Source of the DNA: Dipylidium caninum
Lineage: Eukaryota > Platyhelminthes > Cestoda > Cyclophyllidea > Dipylidiidae
Assembly: GCA_017562135.1 (NCBI GenBank)
Contig: QEYB01001152.1
Coordinates: forward strand, 248,001-312,000
Direction of reading: 5' to 3'
Length of the DNA stretch: 64,000 bases
The notes under the pieces were generated by a model, which saw only the letters and a list, made by a program, of their open reading frames with translations, was not told the DNA's origin and made no database searches. Shown piece by piece: positions 35,501 to 47,700 of this stretch; the first letter of the stretch is position 1; each line of letters begins with the position of its first letter. The position numbers were made by a program, and so were the translations under genes.

Positions 35501-37692
35501 TTCAACGAGTGGACTTACAACAACAACTACCCGCACCACCCGGGGTTTGCATATTTTCCTGACGCCTACCCCTCGCGTGAAGAACAGGTCAGCTAAGGCC
35601 GTTTGGGTTATACTTGGTGCTCATTAAACTCCACTTTGACGGAAACTTTATGGAATTTTCTATGAAAAGAGATTGAATGATGATTAGACGGGTGTATCGT
35701 TTCATTTATTGAAGAATCATAGAGTTGGCACGAATAGACGGCCAGGCTGGCAGCGTTCGTGTAGGTTTTTATGTATCGCGCGCCCTCTAGTCCGTTTTGA
35801 TCTTCCCAAAACGCAAGCTCTGGGTGGCGTGGCTGCATGCTTTACGAGCACGAGGCAGCACCGGGCGCATAGCTAACTCCTTCTCTCCCTCCCTCCCTCC
35901 CTCCCTTCAAATTATTCATTGACTTCTGCTTTTCGATTAGACCATCTAATTATTACGTGTCTTTTCATTGAAAGCTTACTACTTCACTTGATTATAATAC
36001 AAATAGTTAATGGCATGTTACTACCTTCAAGTATCATTCTGCGCAGTTTTTTAACCCCTTGCGTCTGCGTAGAGTCAGCTCATTTGCCTTGGCAGTGGCA
36101 AATATTGCATAGAGGGAGATGGTACCTGGACGTGGTGCTAGGGTTCCTTTCGAAGGAATGCACACAATTCTTCCTTGAAATGTCAGTCCAGTAGGAGTGC
36201 TAGGACTTTTCTACTGAGTTTTAAGTTAAACCAACGCCATCAACCGCTGAGCCTTAAGTGTTTATGACCTTATGTTTGCGGGGTGAGTAACAACCCCAAC
36301 TTTTTAGAATTAGTGCGTGATGTCGCTTTGATTTGTTACTGTCTGACCCATGGCATGTCATCTATTCTTGGATCACACTAATAAGACAAACGTTAGTAAA
36401 TATCTAGTCTATTTGTTGACATGGGAATTTCATTCAGTTCTGTGTTTCTGGGATGCAGTTGACGTTTTGGCGCAAGTACCTAGCGGTGTACAACTATGTG
36501 GAGAGTGGTGGGACGATGCCAGGCATTTACATTCAACAGAGCCAACGAGTACACTCGCAGAGTATCAGCGGACCTCCGTTGGCAGAGATGACTACAATAC
36601 CCCACTCTCCGCTCTCCGCACCGACCTTGAAAGAGACTTGCGACTATAACCTCGACACGAGTGCGTGTGGGAGCGCTGGTGAGAGCGACGGCGACAGCGA
36701 AATTCACAGCGAGGGTGGTGGTGACGGTGGGAGCAACGGTGACAACCCTGCCAATGACCCTGCATTAGAGCATCTGTCTGAGTTGGAAGAAGTGAGCCAC
36801 CTCGAGGAGGTGACCTTTACTCCAGAGGAAGAGGAGGCTCTTCTCATTGAGACCACGTACGGAGCCCTCTTTTCTCACCTATGGTGGACGCTCTGGGCCC
36901 TCATTCAAAGTGAACTTTCCAGCATCGAATTCGGATTTATGGTGCGTATTATTGCCTTTCAAATGCCCCATTGCTCCGTTTACACTTAGGTGATTATTTG
37001 TGCTCACAAAGAATGCATTTCCCCCTGTCCCTCCTCGTAGGCATTATTTGGCCTTCTAAAACACTGCTTTGAAAATAGGTGTTTTTCCCATGCCTTCAAA
37101 TGCCCCTATACCGAAATACACGTGTAACTGCTAATGGCAACGCGTCTCTGTCCTGCTTGCCTCTCAGCTAAGCGCAACTGCGTTGAACATTTGCAAAAGT
37201 TTTTTTGGGTCACACTAACTTACCCCTTAGCTCATGGGCAACTCCCCTTACACTTTTGCACCCGTATATTCTAACACCTAAGAAATGTCGCATTCGATGA
37301 CCACTGAATAAGTATGCTTTGGCAATCGTCGGTCTGAGGATATTAACGCTATTATGTCTTAGTTCTACCTCCAGCACACAATCGACTACCCTAGCGTTTT
37401 CTCTTAGCGACTAGTTTTCTTTGAATTTATCTTGAAGTGCCCTCCCCTACACCTTTTATGCCTTTGTTATCGACAGCAATACGCCGAGTCAAGAATAAAA
37501 GCGTACTACAACCTGAAGAAAACGTTACCCGCCTCCGAGTTTGCCGAAAGCGAAAACCAGCGGAATGACGCGTCCACATATCGGAGGATCAATGGTGAAA
37601 TTTCCGACACCGTGGAAGCAAAAAACAAGGAATCCTGCACTAAGACATCCAACTCTGTTACTTCTTTTTACATCAGTGAGGACAACGAATGA
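26516..37692 (+). CDS. Choline/ethanolamine kinase, eight exons
   Basis: Exons: 26516-26730, 27116-27344, 33466-33869, 34668-34732, 35150-35237, 35479-35587, 36459-36941, 37477-37692. Phases are consistent and give 602 residues. The enzyme phosphorylates choline or ethanolamine with ATP, the first cytosolic step of the Kennedy phospholipid pathway. Landmarks: GGLSNYLY (nucleotide loop) and LGPKLYGVF in exon 2; the catalytic Brenner motif FCHNDVQENN across exons 4 and 5; IDYEYGSYN (metal-binding Asp) in exon 5; DIGNFFNEW in exon 6; HLWWTLWALIQSELSSIEFGFM in exon 7, then QYAESRIKAYY. Intron 4 needs a GC donor (GCAAGT), because the nearby GT donor at 34737 would put TAA in frame. Exon 7 carries an insertion of about 110 residues rich in Ser, Gly and acidic residues, and the C-terminus has an extension of about 50 residues. 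The ATG at 26516 is the likely start, but the frame opens earlier (from 26450) behind a possible acceptor at 26489. Choline versus ethanolamine preference cannot be told from sequence. Confidence 0.95.
27345..33465 (+). other. Intron 2 of the choline/ethanolamine kinase (6.1 kb)
   Basis: The longest intron of the gene. It runs from donor GTTAGT to acceptor ATTTCTAG, and the phase-0 join gives FVE-SRTLRTEDLAHPS, which fits the family. It contains a cysteine-rich exon-like block at 28453-28587, described separately, and a 180-codon plus-strand frame at 33006-33545 that overlaps exon 3 in another frame. Otherwise I see nothing coding. Confidence 0.85.
28453..28587 (+). CDS. Putative cysteine-rich zinc-finger exon nested in a kinase intron
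   Basis: A 135-base block lies between a good acceptor (GTCTTGCAG) and a weak GTATTG donor, open in phase 0 at both ends (45 codons). It has nine cysteines, including TLCSECCYHYYCAYC and RVCVLC, and ends AWMCK. The CxxC pairs followed by W-x-C-K recall the FYVE-like zinc finger of RIM/rabphilin/Noc2-type Rab effectors, where WLCKIC follows a VCxxC pair. That resemblance is from memory and weak. No neighbouring exon of such a gene was found on the same strand. It may be an exon of a nested gene, a relic, or chance. Confidence 0.35.
35325..35350. repeat. (AT)13 microsatellite
   Basis: Thirteen perfect AT units in intron 5 of the choline/ethanolamine kinase gene. Confidence 0.95.
35886..35905 (+). 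repeat. (TCCC)5 microsatellite
   Basis: Five perfect TCCC units form a polypyrimidine tract in intron 6 of the kinase gene. The tract is about 550 bases from the next acceptor and so is not its polypyrimidine signal. Confidence 0.9.
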
Positions 37693-38792
37693 CCGCCACG
37701 TATTTCGCCGAAATTTCATTGTTTTAGCAGTTACTACCAGCCGACCGGTGTTATTCCTCCACGTGGTTAATAATTCTGCCGCAGCTGCTGGCAGGGAAAA
37801 AATTGATAAAACACCTCCACTTAAAGTTTTGCCCGTTGTATTCGCTTTTCTCGATTGAAAGATAACCTCCCGCTGCCTCTGCTGCTGCTGCTGTGTGTGC
37901 GGCCCAATTCTTGTCCTCTGTGTGTGCCTGCGGGCACGCGTCCTGTACACTCACCCACGTGGTGTATTTTTATCGCAGGATATTCGTATTTTTCCATATT
38001 TTTGCGACTTCGTTTTTTGACTTCCTCACCCTCCCGTTTTGGCGGAAGGGGTGTTTCGGTGAAGGGGCATGGACGGCGCGATCAGCTCGAGCCGTCTTAT
38101 AACTGCTTTCTCAGGTTCTGATATGTGGGTTGCACATGCTATTTTTACCATATGATATTTTGCTACAGGAAGTTATTTCTCACTCCGAAATTTGCCCGCA
38201 GTAAGTTACCATGGAGTAGAACGAAGCGGGTGATAAACCTCTGGCTTTAAGGCCTTTCCTCAAGGCACCTAAGATGCCGCTGAAAGTTAGCAGAGGCTTT
38301 CCAATTTCGTCTCGAGGAATGCCTTCCCACGGGGCGACTGGGTGGAGAGAAACATTGCTCGAGATTGAGACAGGTGCCAGTGGTGGTGCTGGTCAAGCAC
38401 GAGACTAAAAGTTGTGAGTGTTTGATTTACTAATAATGAGAGTTTAGATCGAGTTTTAACCAGGCTAATCAGAGTCTACGGTCAGCGGTCCTAACAATGG
38501 TGATTTTATGCAATTTTTAGTAAAAAGTGTCACCTATTTTTCAATGTGTTTAGAATATACTTGGAGGTTAGAGAGGTCATACTATCATTCACATCGAGGG
38601 TGCCGACAAAGCATATGCAAACCGTGTTAGGTAGGAAAATTTTGGTGGACTTGCATAAGAGAAGCCATAAGTACCCCAAATCAAAGGAGCACTGACCCAA
38701 AAGCAAAAGTTTGCTTTTGTAAAGGAGCCTTTTATTAACTAGTTAGAAAACGCGTGATTCTTCACAGCGCCCCAAACTTGGAAGCCCGAATT
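37693..38792. other. Convergent intergenic stretch
   Basis: It separates the stop codons of the kinase gene (+) and the N4BP2-like gene (-). A CTG run lies at about 37878-37893. Open frames at 37541-37954 lack domains. Presumably it holds both 3' untranslated regions. Confidence 0.55.
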
Positions 38793-41700
38793 TTAAATAA
38801 CTACATCCCTAGTGTTAAAAAAGTGAAGTCTAAAGGGAAATCCTAGGAACGACGTTGTTTGGCGCCCAGTCGAACCTCGAAGTGGGCCGGAGCCGATGTG
38901 AGGAGTTTCTTCGAAGTCGTAGGCTGCAGAGCGGAGGAAATTAATAACATTGTGGCGTAAAGTGGAGGTGGGTTTGCGGAGGCCGAGGCAGGAGGAGCTG
39001 GAGCCCCAGCCCGTTATCACGGTGAGACGCTTGGGCAGCCAGTGGTTGGGAAGACTCGCACTTGCTCCAGGAGCAGCCGAGGAGGTGGCCACTCCGGAGG
39101 GCAAGGGGAGCCCAGGGGCGGCGACACCCGACTCGAGCAGTTGGAGGCGCTGCCGCAAAGCGCGCATGGCGTGGCGCAGGTCGAGGCCGTGCAGATCGAG
39201 ATAAGCGAGCCACTGTCGGGCGCGCCATCGAGGATCGCGAAGGTCAGACTCTTGGTTTTCTCTTGCTCTCTTGGCGGCTTGTTGCTGAGAACTCAAGGTT
39301 ACTCGAAGATCGCTGTACAGGCTTAATCGGTACTCCAGTTGCAGACGCATTTCTCTCAACTAAACGGAGTAGAACGCGAACCGATGAATGGGTCCAACGA
39401 GATCAATCACCGAAAGCAAATGTGAACAGGGCCAAGTTTACACACCGTGTGTGCTCAACTGTCGGTTCTCGAGTTGGATGGAGCATTTCACCTTTCACAA
39501 TTATTCCCGAACTCGCATTTATATTATAAGCCCACAGTGTAATCGAGTGAAACCTCTCCTAACTAAGTAAAAAATACATCGCCAAATCCTTTACCGTATC
39601 TCTCACAAATTGGTTACATTTCTTATAGAATTGTAAATTTTGACATGCGCCTTGGCGAAGGACGCAGTTCACTGGCAACATGAGAAAAATGGAACTTATG
39701 GAGCAGATAAGGATAGACATTAGCCGTTACAGGTGCCCATCTCTAGGAGATGGAGAGCCTCAACCTGCCCGCGGGTGGAATATTGTGTATTTGAAAAATA
39801 CGGTGAAAAGCAAGGTAACGGTAGTGTAGCTCATCAAAAATTCCACAAGCTGGCAGTTAAGTCTTCAAAATAGATTAGAGCCGAGGGCTTAACTCGAAAT
39901 TGCAAGCCTCACGTTTGCTGGAAACAGCAATTTCGCCGTTCCTACACAGAGGATGGTCTCATTAGGGTTACATGGTTGAAACGCTTCTAGGCGTGTGAGT
40001 ATGTGATTCAAGGAGTCCTTTGCACCATCCACGTGGCAATGACAAAAAATCCAACCAACGCCAACTCGGTGTACACCTTCGGCGGGAACTAACAAGCGTT
40101 TTACTTACCTCGTCGCGATAGAACGCCTCAACTCCAGGGTGGACACGTGATTGATGAGCCTTGGTCAAAGTAGCTTTCATTTGTTCAATATTTCTTCGAA
40201 GTTCAGCAATCTCCACCTCTAATAGATTAAGGCTTTGAGCGATTTCGACCGAAGTAGAGGAAGAAGAGGACGAACTGACTTCGTCCGTTTCATCGGACGT
40301 GCTGAAGGCGAGGAGAGGGGACACCGGGTTGGCTTTGTAACCCTCCGCCTCCAGGTGCTGCCGTGTCATGTCCTCGTCGAAACTGATCGAGATGGTAATT
40401 ATGTGCAGCGTCCAACCCAATGGCAGTATGAAGTTAAATTGGTCAGTTATCACCCTGACTTACTCAAATTGGGCGAATATTTCTGCCAAATATGGTTTGC
40501 CAAAGCTGGGGAACTGATCAGCCAAACGACGAAATCTCAGCCGCACAGCCATTGTTCGTTTACCCTATGTGAGGTAAAAAGGCTGATAAAAAACCATTTT
40601 TGTTATTTTTAAGGTCATAGAACAACGCCCAGAAGAATACCAAACAGGCTTTTGGTTTAACCTAAATGATTTGTAACTCTCAGTGGTAGGGTTGGATGAC
40701 TTCATTCTCCTTTCCACGCCGCACCTCACTCACACAATGGCAAGAGGTTGAGAGTTTCAAAGTAGCCTGAGGTCAGTACGACGGAATAGAGATTTGGGTT
40801 GGCTTGATTTCTTGTTGCAGATCAGGCTTCGGCTTCGCCACTGGACGCCGTCTCGTCCCGCGAGACGGTGTGGATGTTCGAAAATGGTGTACCATGTTAC
40901 AAGTCGAGTAAGTTTGACGCAGAAACGTCAACAGCAATAGCAATAGGAGTGCGGGTCCCCGGCGAATATCCTAATTGCGCGTGAGTCGGTTGACTTGCGA
41001 GGGGCCACGCAACCAGCGTTTGTAGAGACCAGCTGGTGCCAGCAGTTTTAAAAGAGAACTTACTCTGAGTGTAACGACCGGGAACAATAAAATCGAAAGG
41101 GAAAGACTGAGAGAAAGGGAAAGAGAAAGTAGGGTGTATCGAAGGTTCGATCGCTCCTCCTTAAGTTATTCCAGGCCTATTAAACTATTACTACAACGCA
41201 ATTAAGTGTACACCTTCTCGGAACTTCTTACATGCTTTTGGTTAAAGAAGCCAAAAAACCATCTAATGCCCTACAAAACCAGGTAATTACGGTTAATTCC
41301 TGAGATGAAGCACAAAGTCGTAGACGAGTATTACCTTCATAATTTAGGGAAGTTGACCAAAAACATGGAGTTTAAAAAGGTGAAAAGGATATTCAAGCCC
41401 CAATAAGTGTCACCGGCGAGGAAGGCCTGAGAAATCAACAGATCCCCTTTACAGGAGCGTCTGTGCCAGAGGGCAGACCTTAGACTTGTCGGCAAGGGAG
41501 CGTCGGTGGGTCTCGCCCACCTCGAGGACGTCGGCCAGACGATGGGCACCGGACGAGCAGGCCGCGTAATTAGTGGACTCAGGCGAGGGGGTGTGCGAGG
41601 AGACGGCGGCGGAAGACGTCAGTGGTCCAAACTCGGAGGTGTCTGCTGCCGCGCTGAAGGTCGTCAAGTCCAGCACTCCCGCCACCAGACATGCCATCGC

Positions 41701-44700
41701 TGTGTCGAAATCAAATCTTCGAAAAAGGGATACACCGAAATGGAATGAGAGCAAATGTATCTTATCTCCAAAAAAGTCGCTCCCACGCATGCTAAGAGCC
41801 CACCCTTCTCGTTGACAAAATAAGTTGGGGTGGCTTACGTTTTTAAGCCCACTTACGCCGTGCCAACACTGCGGCTATTAAAAAGTATCAGGAATTGAAC
41901 AAAATGCCTTTCAAGTAAATCACCCGCCGTTCGAAGAGGGCGACGATTCAAGTCAAGTAAAATGAAATGAAAGAAGCAATTTGGTCACTAAGGTAAGAAA
42001 AATCCATATATTGCCGTATTAGGTTTACTCCCATCTTGGGGACAAATTCAAGATAAAAAAAGGACTGAAACGATAATTAAACCGTTTTGAACGGCTCCCG
42101 TCTAGGTTACGCAACCGTGAAGTGGAGGCAACGCCATTGGTACCGCCAAGATGGATGACCAATTCTTGGTTAACTCACCATCCTGTTAGAACAAAAAGAG
42201 TATTCTGGTAGTGACAAAGGCTCCATTTGGCAGTCTAAAAGTGACCAGCTTCCCATTTATGTGTAACAAGAAAGATGAATATCCGCTGAAGGTGAAGAAA
42301 CTAAGATGAAACACTGATACTTAAATAAAGATGTGATCTGGCAAAATCAGCATTCCTTTGATAGGAAATGACAATTGGGATGACAGTGAGGCGGAGACAA
42401 GGAGCAGGACAGCACGAGGAGTCATGAGGGCAAATAGTCAATCTTGTGGGAAAATAATTTTCAAAATTACGCACGAGTAACGACGCCGGAATTGCATACT
42501 AACACAATTACAGCAAATGTAATGATACCCCCATACAAACTCGCTCAGTATTAGTTATAAATGCCTCAGAAACTGAAAATGATTCGATTCGGCCATTAGC
42601 ATTTACTGATTATTCAAAATATACTTACCCACATCGGACCAGGGTTTCACATGATTATTTCCGGATCAGTGCCCGGATATGCTTCCACGAGCCTACGCAA
42701 GGCTCTTCGACAGTAGGGCTTTTCAAAGTGCTTGAAATGAAAAACAGCAAACAATAGCCAATGTATCACATGAAGTATAAACAAAAGTAGGATATGAAGC
42801 AAATAACCATAAATTACAACAAAATCAGCCTTTTTGTACATTTTGTTGAAACTTAAAAAATGAGATACAACACCACGAGTAAAATGAGCTCGGAGTAGGA
42901 GGGAGAGGAGGGGGTATCACCAATATTGCGCATTAATTATTAGATTTACGGTTGCGCAAACTCCTTCAACCTCGATTAATGGCTTTTAGTTTCGAAATGA
43001 TGAACCCAGACACCTTAAATTAGAGGGGGCGTGTGTGGAGGGGCACGCGTGGGAATTCTTACGGAAAACACAAAAGTTCTGAGAAATACAGAATGATAAT
43101 TGCAATGAGTCCATTTGAAAATGTATGATGGCATAAGACAATAGAGATAAGTAGGCATCAAATAAGATTTACCGTGCAACAGACATTACCTTCTTCTGTT
43201 CCAAAACAGACAGTCTAATAGCTGACTCCTCTGCCATAATTCCTTTCAAATGTGGGACATTTGAGCTTACTGGAATATGGTTACTCGCTACCTCGGTTGA
43301 AATTCTGGACTTGAGGCTACCTGAATTTATTAAAAATCGTCAAAATTGAAGTCGAAATAGGAATAATTGAAGATGAAGGGCGCTGTACGCTTACGAAACC
43401 TTGAAGACCGCGAACTTCCGCCACTTTTCTCATCTCCCCTCAGACAACCGAGCTGATTCAAGAAGCTCACCAAAATTTGCTTAGATATATTCTCCTCCGG
43501 TACCCATTCATCGAACACCTCAACAGGCATTTCGTCGAAGTCTATAATTAACAAAGCACGTTTTACAATGCTACTAACAATCAAACAGTAAAGGTTACTT
43601 TGTTGCTGACCAAGTTCGAGTTTTGGCAAATGAAGTTCAGCTCCAAATGCATTAAAAGCGGATTTCAAGAAACGGGGAGAAAGGTGAATAAGTGGAGCTT
43701 CTTCAGGTCGGCAAATTTCTCCAGAATGCTCGGCAACTTCTTCTTGAAGGGGCACCTCGTCAAATAAGAGGGCGGTCTCATTCACGAAGCCCGCGAGAGG
43801 TGTCTTTTCCTCCTTCTTCGACTCAAGTTGACTAATGGGTGGCTCAACACTATCGCTGGAAGCATTCGGTACTATAAGTTGTTCTTCGTTCTCAGCGACA
43901 AGTGCGGCTGCATACACTAAATCGCCTTCCGTAAGTCGAACTAACTTTTCCAGGTATGGGAGTTGGAGGAGTGGAAACATTTCATGAAGCCGTGCCACTG
44001 CCTCAGCAGCTGATAAAGTGGCAGGAAGGGGAGAAGCGGAGCCAGAAGTTTCAGCTGTTTCGTGTAGACACAGGGATTCTAAGGAAAAGCGACAAACGTC
44101 AATGAAAAGGGGCACATTCGTCGAGCAGAATATCTGCAAAACGTTATAACGTTATTTGGGCCCTCGGTAATGAACACCAAAACAATTACGACAAAGCTTA
44201 CTCAGAAGGTTGGTAGACAAAACATCTGGGTTTACGTTTTCCGTTGGGATCGCCCTGGGAAATAAACAAATCCAGGGTTATAACTAAAAAAAAGCATACT
44301 CCAGTCTCATATTACGCGAAATGGATGTTCCGACGTTTTAAAATTTACGTACTAACTGTGATGAATGCGGTTAAGGTGTCTGTATTTCCTACATTTCGGC
44401 GCAAAATTTCGAAGAAACACCTCTAATCGGCGCGAGTAGAGTTTGCAAACCTGTGAACTATTGGAAAAGCGGCCAATCTATTGAAAGATCTACCTGATCT
44501 CCAACATCCCCAATGTGACGGTGGTGTGACTGTGAGGAGTCACATGTCCCTGCCTAATTTTCAGCTCAAGGAAAAAGTTGGAAAGTGGGGAGGTGTAGGC
44601 ACATAGGAGGAATTATTGTCCTTCAAAAAGGATTACTCACCGACTGGGAGCTTGCGGACCAACTATCGCCGAATCGTCCAATTGATTGGCGCACGAAATC

Positions 44701-47700
44701 AGGGTCTTGGGCGATTTGTATGATATGCCCTTTCGTCGTCTCAATTCCGCAACAAAATCATCAGCGGTACAGAACTGTTCAAAGTGCTCCAGAAGGTCCT
44801 GAAGCTGCTCCTCGGTCAAGCCTCGTCGATTTCTCCTAAATCGAGAAGGCATTGTCTCTGATGTATAACACAGAACCTAACGAAGCAGCCAATTACTGAG
44901 TTCCTTGAGTGCTTTTGGCAAACTCGGGTAAAATGTAGAGTCTTGTGAAGAGATCCAAGTAAACTATAAAACCACAAATCACGTGGTCTCATAGAATGAG
45001 GTGAAATCTGCAAGAGAGAGGCAGTAAACTACCAGACTCGTCTTCGACCGTTTGCGCCACTTTTGGACCTAGGATAACATCCAGACAAGGAGTTAGTCCG
45101 GCACAAAGAAGGGAGGAGTGAAACTCAATGCGTACCCGACTTCTTCGCCCAGCTCCACCTAAGATAGGTTTCACACGTAGCTACCCCTTTTTTCTCGACT
45201 CTTGTGCCAGGCACTAACGATGACAGCCGGTTCGTTTTAAACGTTTATAGCAAGTAAAGAGAAGCAACATCTTAATAAGGCAACTCCTAGCCCAGCCAAT
45301 GGGCTTGTTTTCGGTGATAACTGCCTCTACGATATGAAGTGAACATTTGTTATATTTTGACAAGAGAGGTTACCAAGACATGATTTGAGACGTCAGATTA
45401 GAAAATGACATGGTCCCCTAAAAAGGCCCGCGGTGGAACAAAAGGCAGAAGCAATGTTAGTCCAGTGAATGATACAAGACACTAATTAATGTTTAATTTC
45501 CTGAGGATCTGCTACAAACAGACGTTCACATCACCCAAACAAAACTTGAACATACTTCATCTCAGAAATAATATCTTATTTGCAACCTACTTTGCCGAAG
45601 AAGAACTCTTAATTCTAGTAATACAGAAGTGGAGTTCCCCTTGTATTTGGGGAACCTACCTGACCGTATACGATGCGCATAGCCTGGAAGTACACGCCTT
45701 CTCAATTCATGACCAGCACCCAGCAAAACCTAGTTTCAATGGGTGCTGGTGCATTGCTCAATCACCTTGTCCAATGGGGATAGTGTCCCCCTTCGATCGT
45801 GGAATTGGGTCCAGCCAATGACACAACAGCTAAGTGATAATAAGCCAACGAGTGAACTGTGCACTGAAATAAATTAACCACATCGCATGAGCCAACTTCA
45901 GAGTTGAACTTCCGTTAGTTAACCAACGCACCCACGTCGTCTCCGTGGCCAAACAGAGTAGAAGAGACAGCACGCTGTCTTGAAGCGAAGGCGGAAAAGG
46001 GAGGCGAGGGAAGGAGGGGAGGGATGATGTTCGTCAATTGTTTTCCTCGCCTTCACCAGGGTTCCTATGTTCAAAGCCCGTGATAACAGCCAAATGTTTG
46101 TGAAAATTTGCATAACGTAAATCATCCCGGGATGGAGAAGCAGAAAGGTACTTTTGCCTTTAGAGCACTCGTTTGTATTAACTGAGTAGCCAAAATGTCA
46201 GGGTCAACAAGGCTCTCTTACATGTCACAGCTTAGAGTATGTGGGACTATGTCCTTTCCAGAAGCTTTAGATAAATTTTCGAAGATTCTGAAACTTTTAC
46301 CACGGAACGATGGTGTAAACGGCGTTTCATTCAAGTGTAAAGCCAACTGGTGAGAGTAAACATGGGAGCTGAATAAGCCCCGAGAACCGTCGATCACGAC
46401 GCAGAGGCACGAGACTGCGTGCGTCGGTGCGTGTTTGACACAGACTCGCATACCCGAGAACAGGCACATGATGGTATGCGAGCGCGCGCTCACGCAGGCG
46501 TTTGAAGCAGGCACACGGAGTCCGCATGCGGCGTCGGCGCGGGGATCTGCTCCAGCGCACTGCGCGGCGAGACTCCCTAGGTCAAACACACGCGCTTACA
46601 CACAAACACACACACACACACGCAAGCGCGCACGCAGGCGCTGCTCTTTCACCAGACCCGCAAGCTAACGCAACAGCAAAAGTCAACGCAAAAACGAGAG
46701 AGGGGTGAGGGAGAAGTAAAGCGAATGAACAAACGGGGTGTACGACAAATTAAGGCAGTAGTAGTTGTTGCCAACCTCATACACAAACACACAAACACAC
46801 ACACACATATACGATATACGGAAATGTGAATACTGTCAAATGGGCGAAGACAACTCAGCACGCGATTCGTTTTCAGGACGCGTATTTTAACTCATTTAGA
46901 CTGCAACTCAACTGACGGCACAGAGGGGGGACGAGCCTGGGGGACGTACCGGGCGAGGGCCCGCGCAGAATAGCGCCACGAAGTAGCCGGCTCAATAAAA
47001 TGCACCTCATAATTTGTCTTGATCGCCTATAGAGAGGAAAGGGACACCTGACAAAAGTGAAATTTCATTAATATTATTTGAGATCATAAGTGAACAGCGA
47101 TTATCGGCCTTTATCCAGGAAATCACGAGAGAAATGTTGCTAAGCAAGTAGAAATAAGATCGCGAAGATAAAAATTTTTGCAACCCCGATCGGAAAAATG
47201 AGTAAAACAAATGGGAAAGTACACTGAGTAGCGTTGGAGCAACATCGTCGAAATTTCAACTAACTGAATCATGAAGGGGCGTTGTTCACTAACGTAAGCT
47301 TAGTACAGACTCGACCAAGATTGTAAATTCTAACAATAAAAGATGGGAAAACGGGGGAAAGAAGTAATGTTAAAGAGTGTTTTCACCTCGGATACGTAGG
47401 CCATCATGTCGGAGTACTTCAGATTTTCATTATCTATAATAATAAAGCGAATCCCAGACTGCATAGCGGACCAAGCTGAAGACAATAAAAGAAAAGTCAT
47501 ATTTAATGGGGAGGAGGAGGCATTAGAAGTTGACTTATAAAATTTAAAAAGAGATCTTAGATCCGAGGATAAATCTATACCATTTCTTAATTACCCACGT
47601 GACAACTACAGAGGGATCAGGTGATCGCACGGTTCAATGATGTAGTGTCCTGGCAAGACGTGACATGGCAATTCCTCAAAGATTAGAGTCCCTAACACAC

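Noticed and set aside
41506..41815. Two 80-codon plus-strand frames
   Set aside because: They are shadows of the N4BP2-like exon at 41453-41716, whose minus-strand phase fits both neighbouring exons.
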